DNA of 64,000 nucleotides from Homarus americanus (lineage: Eukaryota; Arthropoda; Malacostraca; Decapoda; Nephropidae): NCBI RefSeq assembly GCF_018991925.1, contig NW_024732238.1:7954642-8018641 (forward strand), in the 5' to 3' direction. The notes under the pieces are model-generated. The model had not been told where the DNA came from. It worked only from the letters and a program-made list of their open reading frames with translations, and searched no databases. Each line of letters opens with the position of its first letter. The first letter of the stretch is position 1. A program made the position numbers and the translations under genes. Shown here one piece after another: positions 45,559 to 62,030 of this stretch.

Positions 45559-45832
45559 GGGTGGGTGTGCAGTGGTGTTGGGTGTGTGGTGGTGTTGGGT
45601 GTGTGTGTGGTTGGGTGTGTGGTGGTGTGGGGGGTGTGTGGTGGCGTTGAAGTGTGTGTGTGTGGGGTGTGTGGGGTGTTGGGTTGTGGTGGTGTTGGGT
45701 GTGCGAGGTGGTGTTGGGTGTGTGGTGGTGTTGGGTATGGTGGTGTTGGGTGTGTGGTGGCGTTGAAAGTGTGTGTGTGAAAGGGTGTGTGAGTGGTGTT
45801 GGGGTGTGGATGGTGCTGGTGTGGATGGTGTT

Positions 45833-45875
<43 letters not shown>

Positions 45876-46149
45876 GGGTGTACGAGTGTGGTAGGGTGTG
45901 TGGATGGTGTTGGGGTGTGTGGATGGTGTTGGGGTGTGTGGATGGTCAGTTGTGTGGATGGTGTCAGGTTGTGTGGATGGTGTGGGGTGTGTGTTTGTGT
46001 GTGTGGGGGTGTACAGGTGTTGGGATGTGTGGATGGTGTCAGGTTGTGTGAATGGTGTTGGGATGTGTGGATGGTGTCAGGTTGTGTGGATGGTGTCAGG
46101 TTGTGTGGATGGTGTTGGGTTGTGTGGATGGTGTTGGGGTGTGTGTTTG

Positions 46150-46868
46150 TGTGTACCTGTCTGGGGTGTGCCAGGGGTGAAGGGTGTGCCTGGAGGTGTC
46201 AGGGGGTGTCCAGGGGTATCTGGGGTGTGGGGTGTCAGAGGTGTGCCAGGGAGTGTCAGAGGAATGCCTAGGGTGTCAAGGTGTGCCTGGGGTGTCTGAG
46301 GTGTGCCTAGGAGTGTGGGAGGTTTACCTGGGGTGTCGGAGTTGTACAGGGGTGTGGGAGGCGGACCGGGAGTGTGAGAGGGTGTGCCTGGAATATCAGA
46401 GGTGTGCCTGGAGGTGTCAGGGGTGTGCCTGGGAATGTCAGAGGTATGCAGATTTGGTGAAGTACAGGAGTCTCAGAGGTGTGCCTGGGATGGGAGGTGT
46501 ACCTGGGAATGTCGGTGTGCACCAGGATATGGAGGTGTGCCAGGGAGTGTCAGAGGTGTGTGGAGTCCCAAGGTGTCCTGGGAGTCAAAGGTGTACCTGG
46601 GAGTATCGGAGGTGTGCCTGGGAATGTCGGAGGTGTGCCTGGGAATGTCGGAGGTGTACCTGGGAATATCGGAGGTGTGCCAGGGAGTGTCAGAGGTGTG
46701 CCTGGGAGTCCCAAGGGTGTGCCTGGGAGTCTCAAAGGGTGTACCTGGGAGTATCAGGTGTGCCTGGGAATATCGGAGGTGTGCCTGGGAATATCAGTGT
46801 GCCAGGGAGTGTCAGAGGTGTACCTGGGACTCCCAAAGGTGTACCTGGGAGTATCAGAGGTGTTAGGG
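46150..46868. repeat. 21-bp minisatellite block within the satellite
   Basis: Units such as GGTGTGCCTGGGAATGTCGG occur about 30 times with variants (GTACCTGGGAGTATC, GTGCCAGGGAGTGTC). C is more frequent here than in the surrounding DNA. Because 21 is a multiple of three, reading frames stay open with a 7-residue period, without other coding signs. Confidence 0.85.
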
Positions 46869-47111
46869 TGTGGATGGTATTGGGGGTGTGGATGGTGTTG
46901 GGGTGTGTGGTGTTGGGTGTGTGGATGGTGTTGGGGTGTGTGTGTGGGTGTGTGTGGGGTCTACAGTGGTGTTGGGTTGTGTGGATGGTGTAGGTGTGTG
47001 TGTGTGTGTGTGTGTGTGGTGTGCAGTGGTGTTGGGGGTGGATGGTGTTGGGTTGTGGATGGTGTTGGGGTGTGTGTGGATGGTGTTGGGTGTGTGTGTG
47101 TGTGGATGGTG

Positions 47112-47154
<43 letters not shown>

Positions 47155-49250
47155 GGGGTCTACGAGTGGTGTTAGGGTGTGGATGGTGTTGGGGTGTGTG
47201 GAGTGTTGGGGTGTGTGTGTTTGTGTAGGTGTGTGGTTGTGCAGAGTTGTGTTGGGTTGTTATTGGTGTTGGGGTGTGGGATGGTGTTGGGGTGTGTGGA
47301 TGGTGTTGGGGTGTGTGTGTGTGTGTGTGTTTGGTGTGGGTGTGTGTGGGTGTACAGTGGTGTTGGGATGTGTGTGGTTGGTGTTGGGGTGTGTGGATGG
47401 TAGGTGTGTGTGTGTGTGTGGGTGTGTGGGTGTGCTAGTGAGTTGTTGGGGTTGTGGTGGTGTTGGGTTGTGTGTGTGGTGTTGGGGTGTGTGTGTGTGT
47501 TGGGGTGTGTGTGTGTGGTTGTTGGGGTTGGTGGGGTGGGGGAGTTGGTGGTTGTTGGGGTTGTGTGTGTGTGGTGTTGGGGTTGTGTGTGGTGTTGGGG
47601 TTTGTGTGTGTGGTGTTGGGGTGTGTGTGTGTGGTGTTGGGGTTGTGTGGTGTGGTTGGGGTGTGTTGGTTGGTGTGGTTGGGGTGTGGTTGGGTTGTTG
47701 GTGTTGGGTTGGTGTGGTTGTTGGGTTGGTTGGGTTGGTGTGTGGTTGGGTTGGGTTGTGTGGGTTGTGTGCAGGGTGGTTGTTGGGATGTGTGGTGGTT
47801 GTTGGGTTGTGGTGGTGTTGGGTTGTGTGTGTGTGGTGGGTGGGGTGTGGCTGGTGTGTGGGTGTGCAGGGTGTTAGGTTGTGTGGATGGTGTTGGGGTG
47901 TGTGGATGGTGTTGGGTGCGTGGATGGTGTTGGGGTGTGTGGATGGCGTTAGGGGTGTGTGGATGGTGGTGGGGTGTGTGGTGGTGTTGGGGTGTGTGTG
48001 TGTGGGTGTGTGGGTGTGCAGTGGTGTTGGGGTGTGTGGATGGTGTTGGGGTGTGTGGATGGTGTTGGGGTGTGTGGATGGTGTTGGGGGTGTGTGTGGA
48101 TGGTGTTGGGTGTGTGTGTGTGGGTGTCTTGTGGGGTGTGCAGGTGGTGGGGTTGTGTGGATGGTGTTGGGGTGTGTGTGTGTGTGGGTGTCTGTGGGGT
48201 GTCACAGTGGTGTTAGGGTGTGTGGATGGTGTTAAGGTGTGTGTGGGGTGTGTGTGTGGGGTGTGAGTGGTGTTGGGGTGTGTGTGGGTGTGTGGGGTTG
48301 TGCAGTGGTGTTGGGTGTGGATGGTGTTGGGGTGTGTGGATGGTGTTGGGGTTGTGTGTGTGTGTGTGTGTGTGTGTGTTGTTGGGTTGTTGGATGGTGT
48401 TGGGGTGTGTGTGTGTGGGTGTGTGTGGGGTTGTGCAGTGGTGTTGGGGTGTGTGGATGGTGTTGGGGTGTGTGGATGGTGGGTGTGTGGATGGTGTTGG
48501 TGTGTGTGTGTGTGGGGTGTGCAGTGGTGGGGTGTGTGGATGGTGTCAGGGGTGTGAGGATGGTGTTGGGTTGTGTGGATGGTGTTGGGTTGTGTGGATG
48601 GTGTTGGGTTGTGTGGATGGTGTTGGGGTGTGTGGATGGTGTGGGGTGCGTGGATGGTGTTGGGGTGTGTGGATGGTGTTAGGTTGTGTGGATGGTGTTG
48701 GTGTGTGTGTGTGTGTGTGTGTGTGGGTGTGTGTGGGGGTTGTGCAGGTGGTGTTGGGTGTGTGGATGGTGTTGGGGGTGTGTGGATGGTGTTGGGTTGT
48801 GTGGATGGTGTTGGGTTGTGTGGATGGTGTTGGTGTGTGTGTGGGTGTGTGGGGGTGTGCAGTGGTGTTGGGGTGTGTGGATGGTGTTGGGGTGTGTGGT
48901 GGTGTTGGGTTGTGTGGATGGTGTTAGGTGTGTGAGATGGTGTTGGGTGTGTGTGGATGGTGTTGGCGTGTGGATGGTGTAAGGTTGTGTGGATGGTGTT
49001 GGGGTGTGTGGATGGTGTTGGGGGTGTGTGTGTGGGTGTGTGTGTGGGGGTTGTGTGGTGTGGTGTGGGGTTTGTGGATGGTGTTGGGTTGTGGATGGTG
49101 TTGGGGTGTGTGTGGATGGTGTTGTGGGGTGTGTGTGGATGGTTGGGTTGTGTGGATGATGTTTGGTTGGTGTGGTGTGTAGGTGTGTGGGTTGTCACAG
49201 TGGGTTAGGGTGTGTGGATGGTGTCAGGGTGTGGATGGTGTTGGGGGTGG

Positions 49251-49302
<52 letters not shown>

Positions 49303-49427
49303 GGGTGTGGGGTGTGTGTGTGTGTTGGGTTGGTTGTGTGGTGGTTGGATTGTGTGTGTGGGTGTTGGGTTGGTTGTGCAGGTGGTGTTTGGGTGTGGTG
49401 GTGGTGGGTGGTGTGTGTGTGTGTGTT

Positions 49428-49469
<42 letters not shown>

Positions 49470-49660
49470 TGGTGGTGTGTGTTGGGTTGGTTGTGCAGTG
49501 GTTGGGTGGCGTTGGGTGTGTGTTGGGGTTGGTGTGGTTGGGTGCAGTGGTTGTTTGGGTGTGGTGGTTGTGGGTTGTGTTGGGTTGGTTGGGTGTGGGG
49601 GTGTTGGGTGGTGGGTGTGGTGTGGTGGTGGGGTGGTGGGTGTGTGTGTGTGTGTGTGTG

Positions 49661-49700
<40 letters not shown>

Positions 49701-49931
49701 TGGGGTGTACAGTGGTGTTGGGTGTGGGTGTGTTGGTTGGGTGTGTGGTTCAGTTGGTTGGATGTGTGGTTGGTTGGGGTGTGTGTGGGGTTGTGGGCGG
49801 TGTTTGGGGTTGTGTGGGTGGTTGTTGGGTGTGTGGTGGTTGTTGGGTGTGTGGTGGCGTTGGAGGGGTGTGTGTGGGGTTGTGGTTGTTGGGGCGGTGT
49901 GGATGGTGCAGGGGTTGTGTGGATGGTGTTG

Positions 49932-49978
<47 letters not shown>

Positions 49979-50431
49979 GTTGGTTGGGGTGTGGATGGTG
50001 TTGGGGTGTGTGGATGGTGTCAGGTTGTGGATGGTGTCGGGTTGTGGATGGTGTGGGGTTGTTGTGTGTGTGGGGTTGTGCAGTTGGTTGGGATGGTGTG
50101 GATGGTGTCAGGTTGTGTGGATGGTGTCGGGTTGTGTGGATGGTGTCAGGTTGTGGATGGTGTCAGGTTGTGTGGATGGTGTTGGTTGGGTTGTGTGGAT
50201 GGTGTTGGGGTGTGTGGATGGTGTTGGGGTGTGGATGGTGTTGGGGTGTGGATGGTGTTGGGTGTGTGTGGGTGTGTGTGGGGTCTGGTGGTGTTGGGTT
50301 GTGTGGATGGTGTGGGTGTGTGTGGATGGTGTTGGGGTGTGTGGATGGTGTTGGGGTGTGTGGATGGTGTTGGGGTGTGTGTGTGGGTGTGTGGGGTCTG
50401 GAGTGGTGTTGGGTTGTGTGGATGGGTGTGG

Positions 50432-50462
<31 letters not shown>

Positions 50463-50544
50463 TGTGGGGGTGTGCAGTGGTGTTGGGGTGTGTGGATGGT
50501 GTTGGGTTGTGTGGATGGTGTTGGGGTGTGTGTGGATGGTGTTG

Positions 50545-50590
<46 letters not shown>

Positions 50591-51035
50591 CTGCAGGTGG
50601 TTGGGGTTGTGGATGGTGTTGGGGTGTGGATGGTGTTGGGGTTGTGTGGATGGTGTTGGGTTGTGTGTGTTGTTGTGTGTTTGTGTGGGTTGGGGTTGTG
50701 CAGTTGGTTGTTGGGGTTGTGTGGATGGTGTTGGGGTGTGGGGATGGTGTTGGGGTGTGTGGATGGTGTTGGGGTGTGTGGATGGTGGGTTGTGTGGATT
50801 GTGTTGGGGTGTGTGTGTAGGTGTGTGGGGTGTGTGCAGTTGGGTTAGGTTGTGTGGATGGTGTTGGGTTGTGTGGATGGTGTTGGGTGTGTGCATGGTG
50901 TTGGGGTGTGTGGATGGTGTTGGGTTGGGTTGTGTGTGTGTGTGTGTGTGTGTGTGTTGGTTGGTTGGTTGGTTGTTTGGGTGTGTTGGTGTTGGGTTGT
51001 GGGTTGGTTTGGGTGTGGTTGGTTGGTTGGTGGGT

Positions 51036-51075
<40 letters not shown>

Positions 51076-54000
51076 TTGGTGGTGGTGGGGTTGGGTTGTG
51101 GTTGGTTGGTTGGGGTTGGTTGGAGTTGGTTTGGTTGGTGTTGGTTGTTGGTGTGGGGTTGGGGTTGGTTTGGTTGGCAGTTGGTTGTGTGGTTTGTGTG
51201 TTGTTGGTTGTTGTTGGTGGGTTGGTTGTTGGGGTGGTTGGTTGGTGTGGGGTTGGTGTGGTGTGGTGGGTGTGTGTGTGTGGTGGTGTGTGTGTGTGTG
51301 TGTGTGTGTTAGGTGTGTGCAGGTGTGTGGGGTTGGTGGTTTGGGGTTGGTTGGTTGGTTGGGGTGGGTTGGGGTGTTGGTGGGGTTGGTTGGGGTTGTG
51401 TGGGGTTTGGGTGATGGTTTGGTTTGGTTGGTTTGGTTGTGGGTTGGTTGGGTTGGGGTTGGTGGTGTGGGGTTGTGTGGTTGGGGTCGTGTGGGGTGTG
51501 TGGATGGTTGGTTGTGTGTTGTGTGTGTGTGTGTGGGGTGTGCAGGTGTTGGGGTGTGTGGATGGTGTTGGGGTGTGTGGATGGTGTCAGGTTGTGGATG
51601 GTCAGGTTGTGTGGATGGGTGTGGGGTGTGTGTGTTGGGGTTGTTGCAGTGGTTGGGATGTGGATGGTGTTAGGGTTGTGTGGATGGTGTTGGGATGTGT
51701 GGATGGTGTCAGGTTGTGTGGATGGTGTCGGGTTGTGTGGATGGTGTGTGGATGGTGTTGGGGGTGTGTGTGTTTGTGTGTGTGTGGGTGTGTGTGGGGG
51801 GTGTGGGGTGTTGGGGTGTGTGGATGGTGTTGGGGTGTGTGGATGGTGTTGGGGTGTGTGGATGGTGTTTGGTGGTGTGGATGGTGTTGGGGTGTGTGTG
51901 GATGGTGTTGGGGTGTGTGGGTGTGTGTGGGGTCTGCAGTGGTGGTGGGTTTGTGTGGATGGTTGTGGGTGTGTGTGTGTGTGGGGTTGGTGTGGGTGTG
52001 CGTTAGTTGGGGTGTGTGGATGGTGTTGGGTTGTGTGGATGGTGTTGGGTGTGTGTGGATGGTGTTGGGGTGTTGGGGTGTGTGTGTGTGTGTGTGTGTG
52101 GTGGTGTTGGGGTGTGTGGATGGTGTTGGGGTGTGTGTGGATGGTGTTGGGGTGTGTGTGTGTGTAGGTGTGTGGGGGTGTGTGTGGGGTGGTGTTGGGG
52201 TGTGGGGATGGTGTTGGGGTTGGTGTGGATGGTTGGGGTGTGTGTGTGTGTGTGTGTGTGTGGGTTGGTGGGGTTGGGGTGTGTGGTTGGGAGGTTGGGT
52301 GTGTTTGGGGTTGGTGTGTGTTGGGGTTGCAGTTGGTTGTTGGGGTTGGTGTGGGTTGGTGGGTTGTGTTGGGGTTGTGTGTTTGGGGTTGTGTGTTGGG
52401 GTTGTTGTGTGTGGTTGGGGTTGTGTGGTGGTTGTGGGGTGTGTGAGTGGTGTGGGTGGTGTGGGGTGTGTGTGGGTGGTTGGGGTTGGTGGTGTGGTTG
52501 GGGTTGGTGGTTGTTGGGGTTGTTGGTGGTTGGGTTGGTGGTGGTTGGGGTTGGTGGTGGTTGGTGGTGTGGTTGGGTTGTTGGTTGGGGTTGGTGGTGG
52601 TGTTGGTGGTGGGGTGTTGGTGTGAGTTGGTTGGGGTTGGTGTTAGTTGGTTTGGGATGTGTGGTGGTTGGGGTTGGTTGTTGGTTGTTGGTTGGTTGTT
52701 GGTTGGTTGGTTGGTTGGTGTGGTTGGTTGGTTGTGGTTGGTTGTGTGTGTTGGTTTGTGTGTGTGGTGGGGTGTGTGGTGGTGTTGGGGTTGTGTGGTT
52801 GGGGTTGGTGTGGTGTGGTTGGTGTGTGGGGTTGGTTGGTTGTTGGTTGGTTGTTGGTTGGTGGTTGGTTGGTTGGTTGGTGGTTGTTGGTTTGTTGGTG
52901 TGGTTGGGTTGGTGGTTAGTTGGGGTTGGTGGTGGTGTTGGGGTTGTTGGTGGTGGTGGGTTGGTGTGGTTGTTTGGGGTTGTTAGTTGGGTTGGTGGGG
53001 TGTTGGGTTGTGTTGGTTGTTTGGGGTTGTTGTTTGGGGTTGGTGTGGTGTGTGCAGGGTGTTTGAGTTGTGTGGATGGTTTGGGGTGTGTGGATGGTGT
53101 TGGGGTGTGTGGATGGTTGGTGTGGATGGGGGTGTGAGGTGGTGTTGGGGATGGGGTGGGTGTGTGTGTGGGGTTGTGAGGTGGTGTTGGGGTGGTGTGG
53201 ATGGTGTTGGGTTGGTGTGGATGGTTTGGGTTGGTGTGGGTTGGTGTGTGTTGGGGTTGTTGGGATGGTTGGGGTTGGATGAGTTGATTTGGTGGTGGTG
53301 TGGGGGTTGTGTGTGGGGTTGTGCAGGGGTGGGGTGTTGTTGGGGTTGTGTGTGGTTGGTGTGTGTGTGTGTGTGTGGTTGGGTTGTGTGTGTTGGGGTT
53401 GTGTGTGGGTGGGGTTGTGTTTGTGTGTGGGTGTGTGTGGGTGTGTGCGGGTGTTGGGATTGTGTGGTGGTGTTGGGGTGTGTGGATGGTGTTGGGGTGT
53501 GTGGATGGTGTTGGGGTTGTGTGGATGGTGTTGGGGTGTGTGGATGGTGTTGGGGTTGGTGTGGGATGTTGTTGGGGTTGGTGGATTGGTTGTTTGGGGT
53601 TGGTGTGGGTGGTGTGTGGGGTTGGTGGTTGGGCAGGTTGGTTGGGGTGTGTGGATGGTTGTTGGGGTTGTGTGTGCGGGTTGTGCAGGTGGTTGTTTTT
53701 GGATGGTTGGGGTGTGTGTGTGTGTGGGGTTGTGAGTTGTGCAGGGTGGTGTTAGGGTGTGTGGATGGTGTTGGTTGTGTGGGTGTGCAGTGGTGTTGGG
53801 GTGTGTGTGTGGGTGTGGGGTTGTGCAGGTGGTTGTTGGGGTTGGTGTGGATGGTTGGGGTTAGTGTGGGATTGTTGTTTGGGGTTTTGGTGGTGGTGGT
53901 GTGTGGTGTTGGGGTTGGTTGGTTGGTTGTGTGGATGGTGTTGGGGTTGTTGGTTGGGGTTGGTGGATGGTTGGGGTTGTTGGGGTGGTTGATTGGTGTT

Positions 54001-54648
54001 TGGTTGTTGTTGTTGTGGTGGGTGTTGGGGTGGTGTGGGTTATTGGATGGTGTTAGGTTGTGTGGATGGTGTTGGGTTGTGTGGATGGTGTTAGGGTTGT
54101 GTGAATTGTTGGGGTTTTGTGGATGGTGTTGAGAGTGTGGATGGTGTTGGGTTGTGTGGATGGTTGTTGGGGTGTGTTGTGGTGGGTGGTGGTGGGGTTG
54201 TCTGAGTTGGTTGGGGTGTGGTGTTGTTGGGGTTAGTGGATGGTGTTGGGGGTGTGTGGATGGTGTTGGGTTGTGTGGATGGTGTTGGGGGTGTGTGTGT
54301 GGTTGTTGGGGTTGTGTGGTGGTGTTGGGGTGTGTGGATGGTGTTGGGGTGTGTGGATGGTGTTGGGGTGTTGTTGGTGTTGGTGTGTATGTTTGTGTGT
54401 GGGGTGTGTGTGGGGGTGCAGGTGGTGGGGTGTGTGGATGGTTGGGTTGTGTGGATGGTGTTGGGGTGTGTGGATGGTGTTTGGGGTTGGTGGTGGTGGG
54501 TGGGTTGGGCTGTTTGGGGTTGGTGTGGATGGTTGGGTTGTTAGTGGGATGGTTGGGGGTTGTGTGGATGGTGTTGGGGTGTGTGGATGGTGTTGGGTTG
54601 TTGTGGATGGTGTTTGGGGTTGTGTGTGTGGGTGTGGGGTGCAGGGGC

Positions 54649-54748
54649 NNNNNNNNNNNNNNNNNNNNNNNNNNNNNNNNNNNNNNNNNNNNNNNNNNNN
54701 NNNNNNNNNNNNNNNNNNNNNNNNNNNNNNNNNNNNNNNNNNNNNNNN
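54649..54748. other. Assembly gap (100 N)
   Basis: Exactly 100 N, the usual placeholder for a gap of unknown size, placed where the G/T satellite stops. Sequence left and right may not be adjacent in the genome. Confidence 1.
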
Positions 54749-57252
54749 GACCAAATTTTTGGCAAAAGTTGGGGGTCAATTTCATACGGTAATAGTTTCG
54801 TTTAGGGTTGAAAAATATTTACTAAATTCACTTCAGTAAACAATGGAAACGACGCACCAAATTAATTCACCCGCCAGAGTGTCGGTACAGTTACAGGGCA
54901 CCCTTTATGTAATCATAGCAAGCCTGAAAGTAGCCAAATGCATGGTATGGTATGCACAGGAGCATGTAAAACATAAAGTATTCATTTTAAAAAGTTTATT
55001 TATAGATACATAAATTTGTTAATTAAATTTGAAACATCAATCTTTTATTAATTAAATTTGAAACAAAAGAAAAATACGAGCATTTTATTTATAAATATTT
55101 TCAATAAAATATTACATCACAAGTATATTTTTACCTAACTGTGCCTGAATGAATAGATTCTCGGTGAAATAAATATGGAAATGCACATTTTAAGGAAATG
55201 ACGAGATTACAGTGGAAAGTGGATAAAATTCAGATTTAAAAACAATGACTTTCTACTTTTTGCTCTTTGCTCAAAAAGATTTTACCGTAATCGCTTAATG
55301 GCTTCAGTTAAAAACTGTTGTATTACAACAATAAGCTCCCATCCTAATTGATCGAATAAATACTACTTATACCATATTTCTGAATATTTTCATTAAAATC
55401 CATCAAAATCATTTTCCTTTATCATCTGCAGCAGCACCAAACAGCTCCTCCCAGTCCTCTCCTTGAACACATCGCTATATGGATCAACACCATCATCAGC
55501 CATAGATCATCAATATCTTCATCCTCATTCACACGCCTCATTAGCTCCTTACATAATCCCACAAGTCAAGCTTCGCCTTCTGTCTCCATCATATATTCAA
55601 ACTCTACATTTCATAAAAAGATTTCACCACAATTTCTTGGTCTGATTTCGTATCCCAGGCCTCTACAATCCATTCATATATAATGTTGCTAGTGATGAGC
55701 TTGGATGTTGCCTCCTTGTGTAAGTCTTATCGCCTCTACTATCCAGTTGGTTCCACTTCACTCCACTGCAGATTCAATTGGTTTGTTTATGGAAATGGAT
55801 CCAGTGGTTGGACAAGACTTGTTAATCCACCAGGAATCACAGCTGTATCAGTGTTTTTCCCTTCCTAATCCCAGCAGTAACACTGTCAACAAGATGTGAC
55901 CGAAACATATCCTGGCATACAAGAAGATTCTATTTTCTTTGGCAAGAGTCCCCTGGTCTAAAGTTCCAGACTTTTGGTCATATTTTATGTCTCTTCATCC
56001 ATCCATCCTCGTGCACATGGATGATTAAAAAATGCTGTCTGACTTGGTAACACTGTTGGTGGGGGGCAGGTGGTTCCCACAGCACCTGCCACAGGACCCG
56101 TAATCAAATTTATAACAGTGTCTAACCTCAATTACTGTAGTTTATCTGATGTAGGCAATATGAAGTAAAAATAACAACAAAGTGAGAAATCAGAAGAGAA
56201 TAAAAACAAGAAAGATGTTGTTGGGCTATTTTTGGTAGGGTTGAGGAGAGAGTACCAGCTGTTTGGTCTTTTTTATATGGAGAGCTAAATAAATCGTGAG
56301 TACTGCTATTTGTTTAGTGTCTTCTGTATTTTAAAAATGAATACTTGTAAATTAAAAGTAATTTGCACATTGTATTATATACAAACTTGTCATATTTCTG
56401 GAAAATAAGAATATAATGCAAAACACACCAACGGTGACGCTAAAATTATTAAAAGTTGCTGAAGAAGCGGGCCGATGCAAACACAAAGCCTCCGCGACCA
56501 GCTCTCTGTCAGATTGCTTAGACGGTACACGTTGTTTTTCTAATCAAGCCAGTTAAAAACTGTTACATCTCATGATAATATTGTAACAGTTTTTTATTCG
56601 AAATTTCAGTTTATTACGTGTAATATCTTTTCAACGAAGAAAAGTTTAAGTAATTGTTTTCGTTTTCAAGCAGATTTTATTCCACTTTCCACTATAATAT
56701 GCACGCTATTTCAGCAAAAAATATTACATTTCCATATTCTTTAGAAATAAATAGTAGTTTTGCCGAAATGATGTATTTCAATGTAAATTAGATAAACTAT
56801 ACATGATGAAAAAACAAAAGACTTTTACCAAACCTTCCGATGTTCAAGATATAAGTTATCGCTTTTTTTAATAGTTTTCAGTTAAAATACTGTTATATTA
56901 GTGATATTCTATTTATACTGTGGTTGATATAATACATTCACGGAAAATGTAATATTTTTTATGAAATGACATACGACACAGTGAAAGTGGATAAAATTGT
57001 GACTAAAACTTTTGCTTTCTTTCGCTCAAAAATATGTTACCGTAATCGCTGAATGGTTGTTTTCAGTTAAAAACTATTGTATTACAATAATATTCCTCCT
57101 AATTGACTTCTGAATAAATACTTGAATGAAATATACAATATTTTTGTTGAAACTACCGCAAGCAGTGTAAAGTGTCGTAATAATAAATGGTAAAACAAGT
57201 TTATAGGATGTAGTGTTTTTTCAAAGGTTTGTTTGTTCCTTTACCCTCAAAT
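54749..57252 (-). mobile_element. Inverted, decayed POGK-like element copy, cut by the gap and a MITE
   Basis: Reverse-complement relative of 22400-28300. Near the gap it carries GCAAAAGTTGGGGGTCAATT and ACGACGCACCAAATTAAT-like sequence. Further in are remnants of the POGK-like transposase 3' half (about 55390-56025) and the subterminal units with CCGTAATCGCTTAATGG. It ends at CTTTACCCTCAAATA, where the MITE at 57254 is inserted. Neither terminus remains. Confidence 0.85.
55390..56025 (-). pseudogene. POGK-like transposase fragment, heavily eroded
   Basis: Minus-strand sequence matching codons of the 26312-27638 copy from the VWDMFRSHL region to the acidic C-terminus. Recognisable nucleotide blocks include CCATCAAAATCATTTTCC, CCAGTGGTTGGACAAGACTT and GTTAATCCACCAGGA. 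Many small insertions and deletions interrupt it, and no reading frame of useful length remains. It lies in the inverted element copy at 54749-57252. Confidence 0.75.
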
Positions 57253-57253
57253 A

Positions 57254-58820
<1,567 letters not shown>

Positions 58821-58822
58821 CA

Positions 58823-60400
<1,578 letters not shown>

Positions 60401-61900
60401 CGTTGTGTCTTTCACTCTTAACGCTGTCAATTGAGCGAGAGGGTCGCGTTATGAGATGCAATAGAACATATGATTAATTCCAATAGAAACCGCCCACCCC
60501 CAAACTCCACTTTTTGAAGGCACATACCTATGTTGTAGTAAAAATAACATCTTAATTTTATGATGGTACATGCACACAATTAATACTTAAGAGAAATAGG
60601 AGAAATACAGTCGTTAAGTTAATGTCCATTCAAATAATGGACTCAACTCCTCCCTCTCTCACACTACAATTCCCTGGTTTTTCCTCTGAGAGAAATTTTG
60701 GGGAAAACCACTAAATTTTAATAAATAATAATTTAAACTAGTTAGGATAATACAATTGACATTGCTGATTCTTAAGACCAGGAATATTTTGAATATAAAT
60801 GTCATATATTTTGGACAAAAGATAACATAGTTTGCCTAGAAACAATTTATCTAAAATTTGTATGTTTAATGCAAAATATATGATGTTTATATTCAAAATG
60901 ATCACTAAATTATAAGAATTCCAGCAATGTAAATTATATTCTGACCGGTTATTTGTATGAATTTTATGAGCTAAAACAAATATCTTCAGTTAATAAAAAA
61001 TAATTCTTCACATAATTATTTGTCAATCAAAGTACCCCACCTTGCCTCTTCCAACCGCGCGGTCAGTCCCAACCCCCCAACCCCCACCAATCTCTCCCTT
61101 CAAGAGTTTTAACATTGTATTAAATAATACCTCAGATTAAAGTTAGATAATATAATTGACATTGCTGGATTCCTTGTAAGACCAGGGAATATTTGAATAT
61201 AAATGCATATTTTGCACAAAAGATAACATAGTTACTTTGAGAAAATTTTTATTCTAAAAATTGTATGTTTAATGCAAAATATATGATGTTTATATTCAAA
61301 AAGATCACCAAATTATAAGAATTCAGCAATGAAAATTATATTCTGACCGGGTAATTTGTATGAATTTTATGAGCTAAAACAAATATCTTCAGTTAATAAA
61401 AAAAATAACTTCAGGGGTAACAGATGGTTGTCGGTCCTCTCTCCCCCACCCCCACCAACGGTTCCAAGGAGATGTGGGAAAACCACTAAATTTTAATAAA
61501 TAATACCTCAAACTAGTTAGATAATATAATTGACATTGCTGATTCTTTGTGTGAGGACTAGAATATTTTGAAAAATGTCATATATTTTGCACAAAAGATA
61601 AATATAGTTAATTTTAGGAGAACAATTTTATCTAAAAATTGGTTGTTTAATAAAATATATATGTTTATATTCAAAATGTCACCAAATTATAAGAATTCCA
61701 GCAATGTAAATTATATTCTGGCCGGGTAATTTGTATGAATTTTATGAGCTAAAACAGGCAGGGTGGCGGTGGGGCAAATCTAAAAATAGCGTCTCGAGGA
61801 CACCACCACGGATATGTGGAAAAAAATCCGTGTTAAGTGAAAGTTCAGCTCTCAGGCACGCGATATGATAAAAACGCTGTTATGAAACCGTAGGCGGTAT
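60401..61900. mobile_element. Tigger-type element with three palindromic units, eroded
   Basis: Collinear with 12811-14390 (three units near 60755, 61156 and 61529) but with many missing single bases and damaged termini (CTCTTAACGCTGTCAATTG left, AACCGTAGGCGGTAT right). Confidence 0.85.
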
Positions 61901-61910
61901 CAATAATGTG

Positions 61911-61911
61911 T

Positions 61912-61957
<46 letters not shown>

Positions 61958-61959
61958 TA

Positions 61960-61999
<40 letters not shown>
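61911..61999. repeat. (T)n, (GT)n and (TA)n compound microsatellite
   Basis: T-run of about 40, then ATATATGTGTGTGTATATA and (TA)n up to 62000. Confidence 0.95.
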
Positions 62000-62002
<3 letters not shown>

Positions 62003-62030
62003 AATTCTCATTTCACGCTGTCCTGCTGGG

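Larger units (their letters stand above)
43711..54648. repeat. 10.9-kb G/T-strand satellite with changing unit types
   Basis: The plus strand is almost entirely G and T. It begins as GTGTTAGGG units (43711-43756). GTGTTGGGTGTG-type units with long (GT)n and (TGG)n runs follow to about 46140. A 21-bp unit containing GGTGTGCCTGGGAATGTC occupies about 46150-46868. Units of about 19-20 bp (GTGTGGATGGTGTTGGG) then run to about 50.9 kb and mix with GGTTGG-rich stretches until the assembly gap. The long reading frames (Cys/Val/Gly on plus, His/Thr/Pro on minus) are by-products of composition. The true length is unknown because the array ends at the gap. Confidence 0.95.

Noticed and set aside
43969..54785. 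Very long reading frames on both strands (hundreds of codons)
   Set aside because: They are made of Cys/Val/Gly/Trp or His/Thr/Pro/Asn from a G/T-only satellite, overlap in all frames, and some run through N bases. They reflect composition, not coding.
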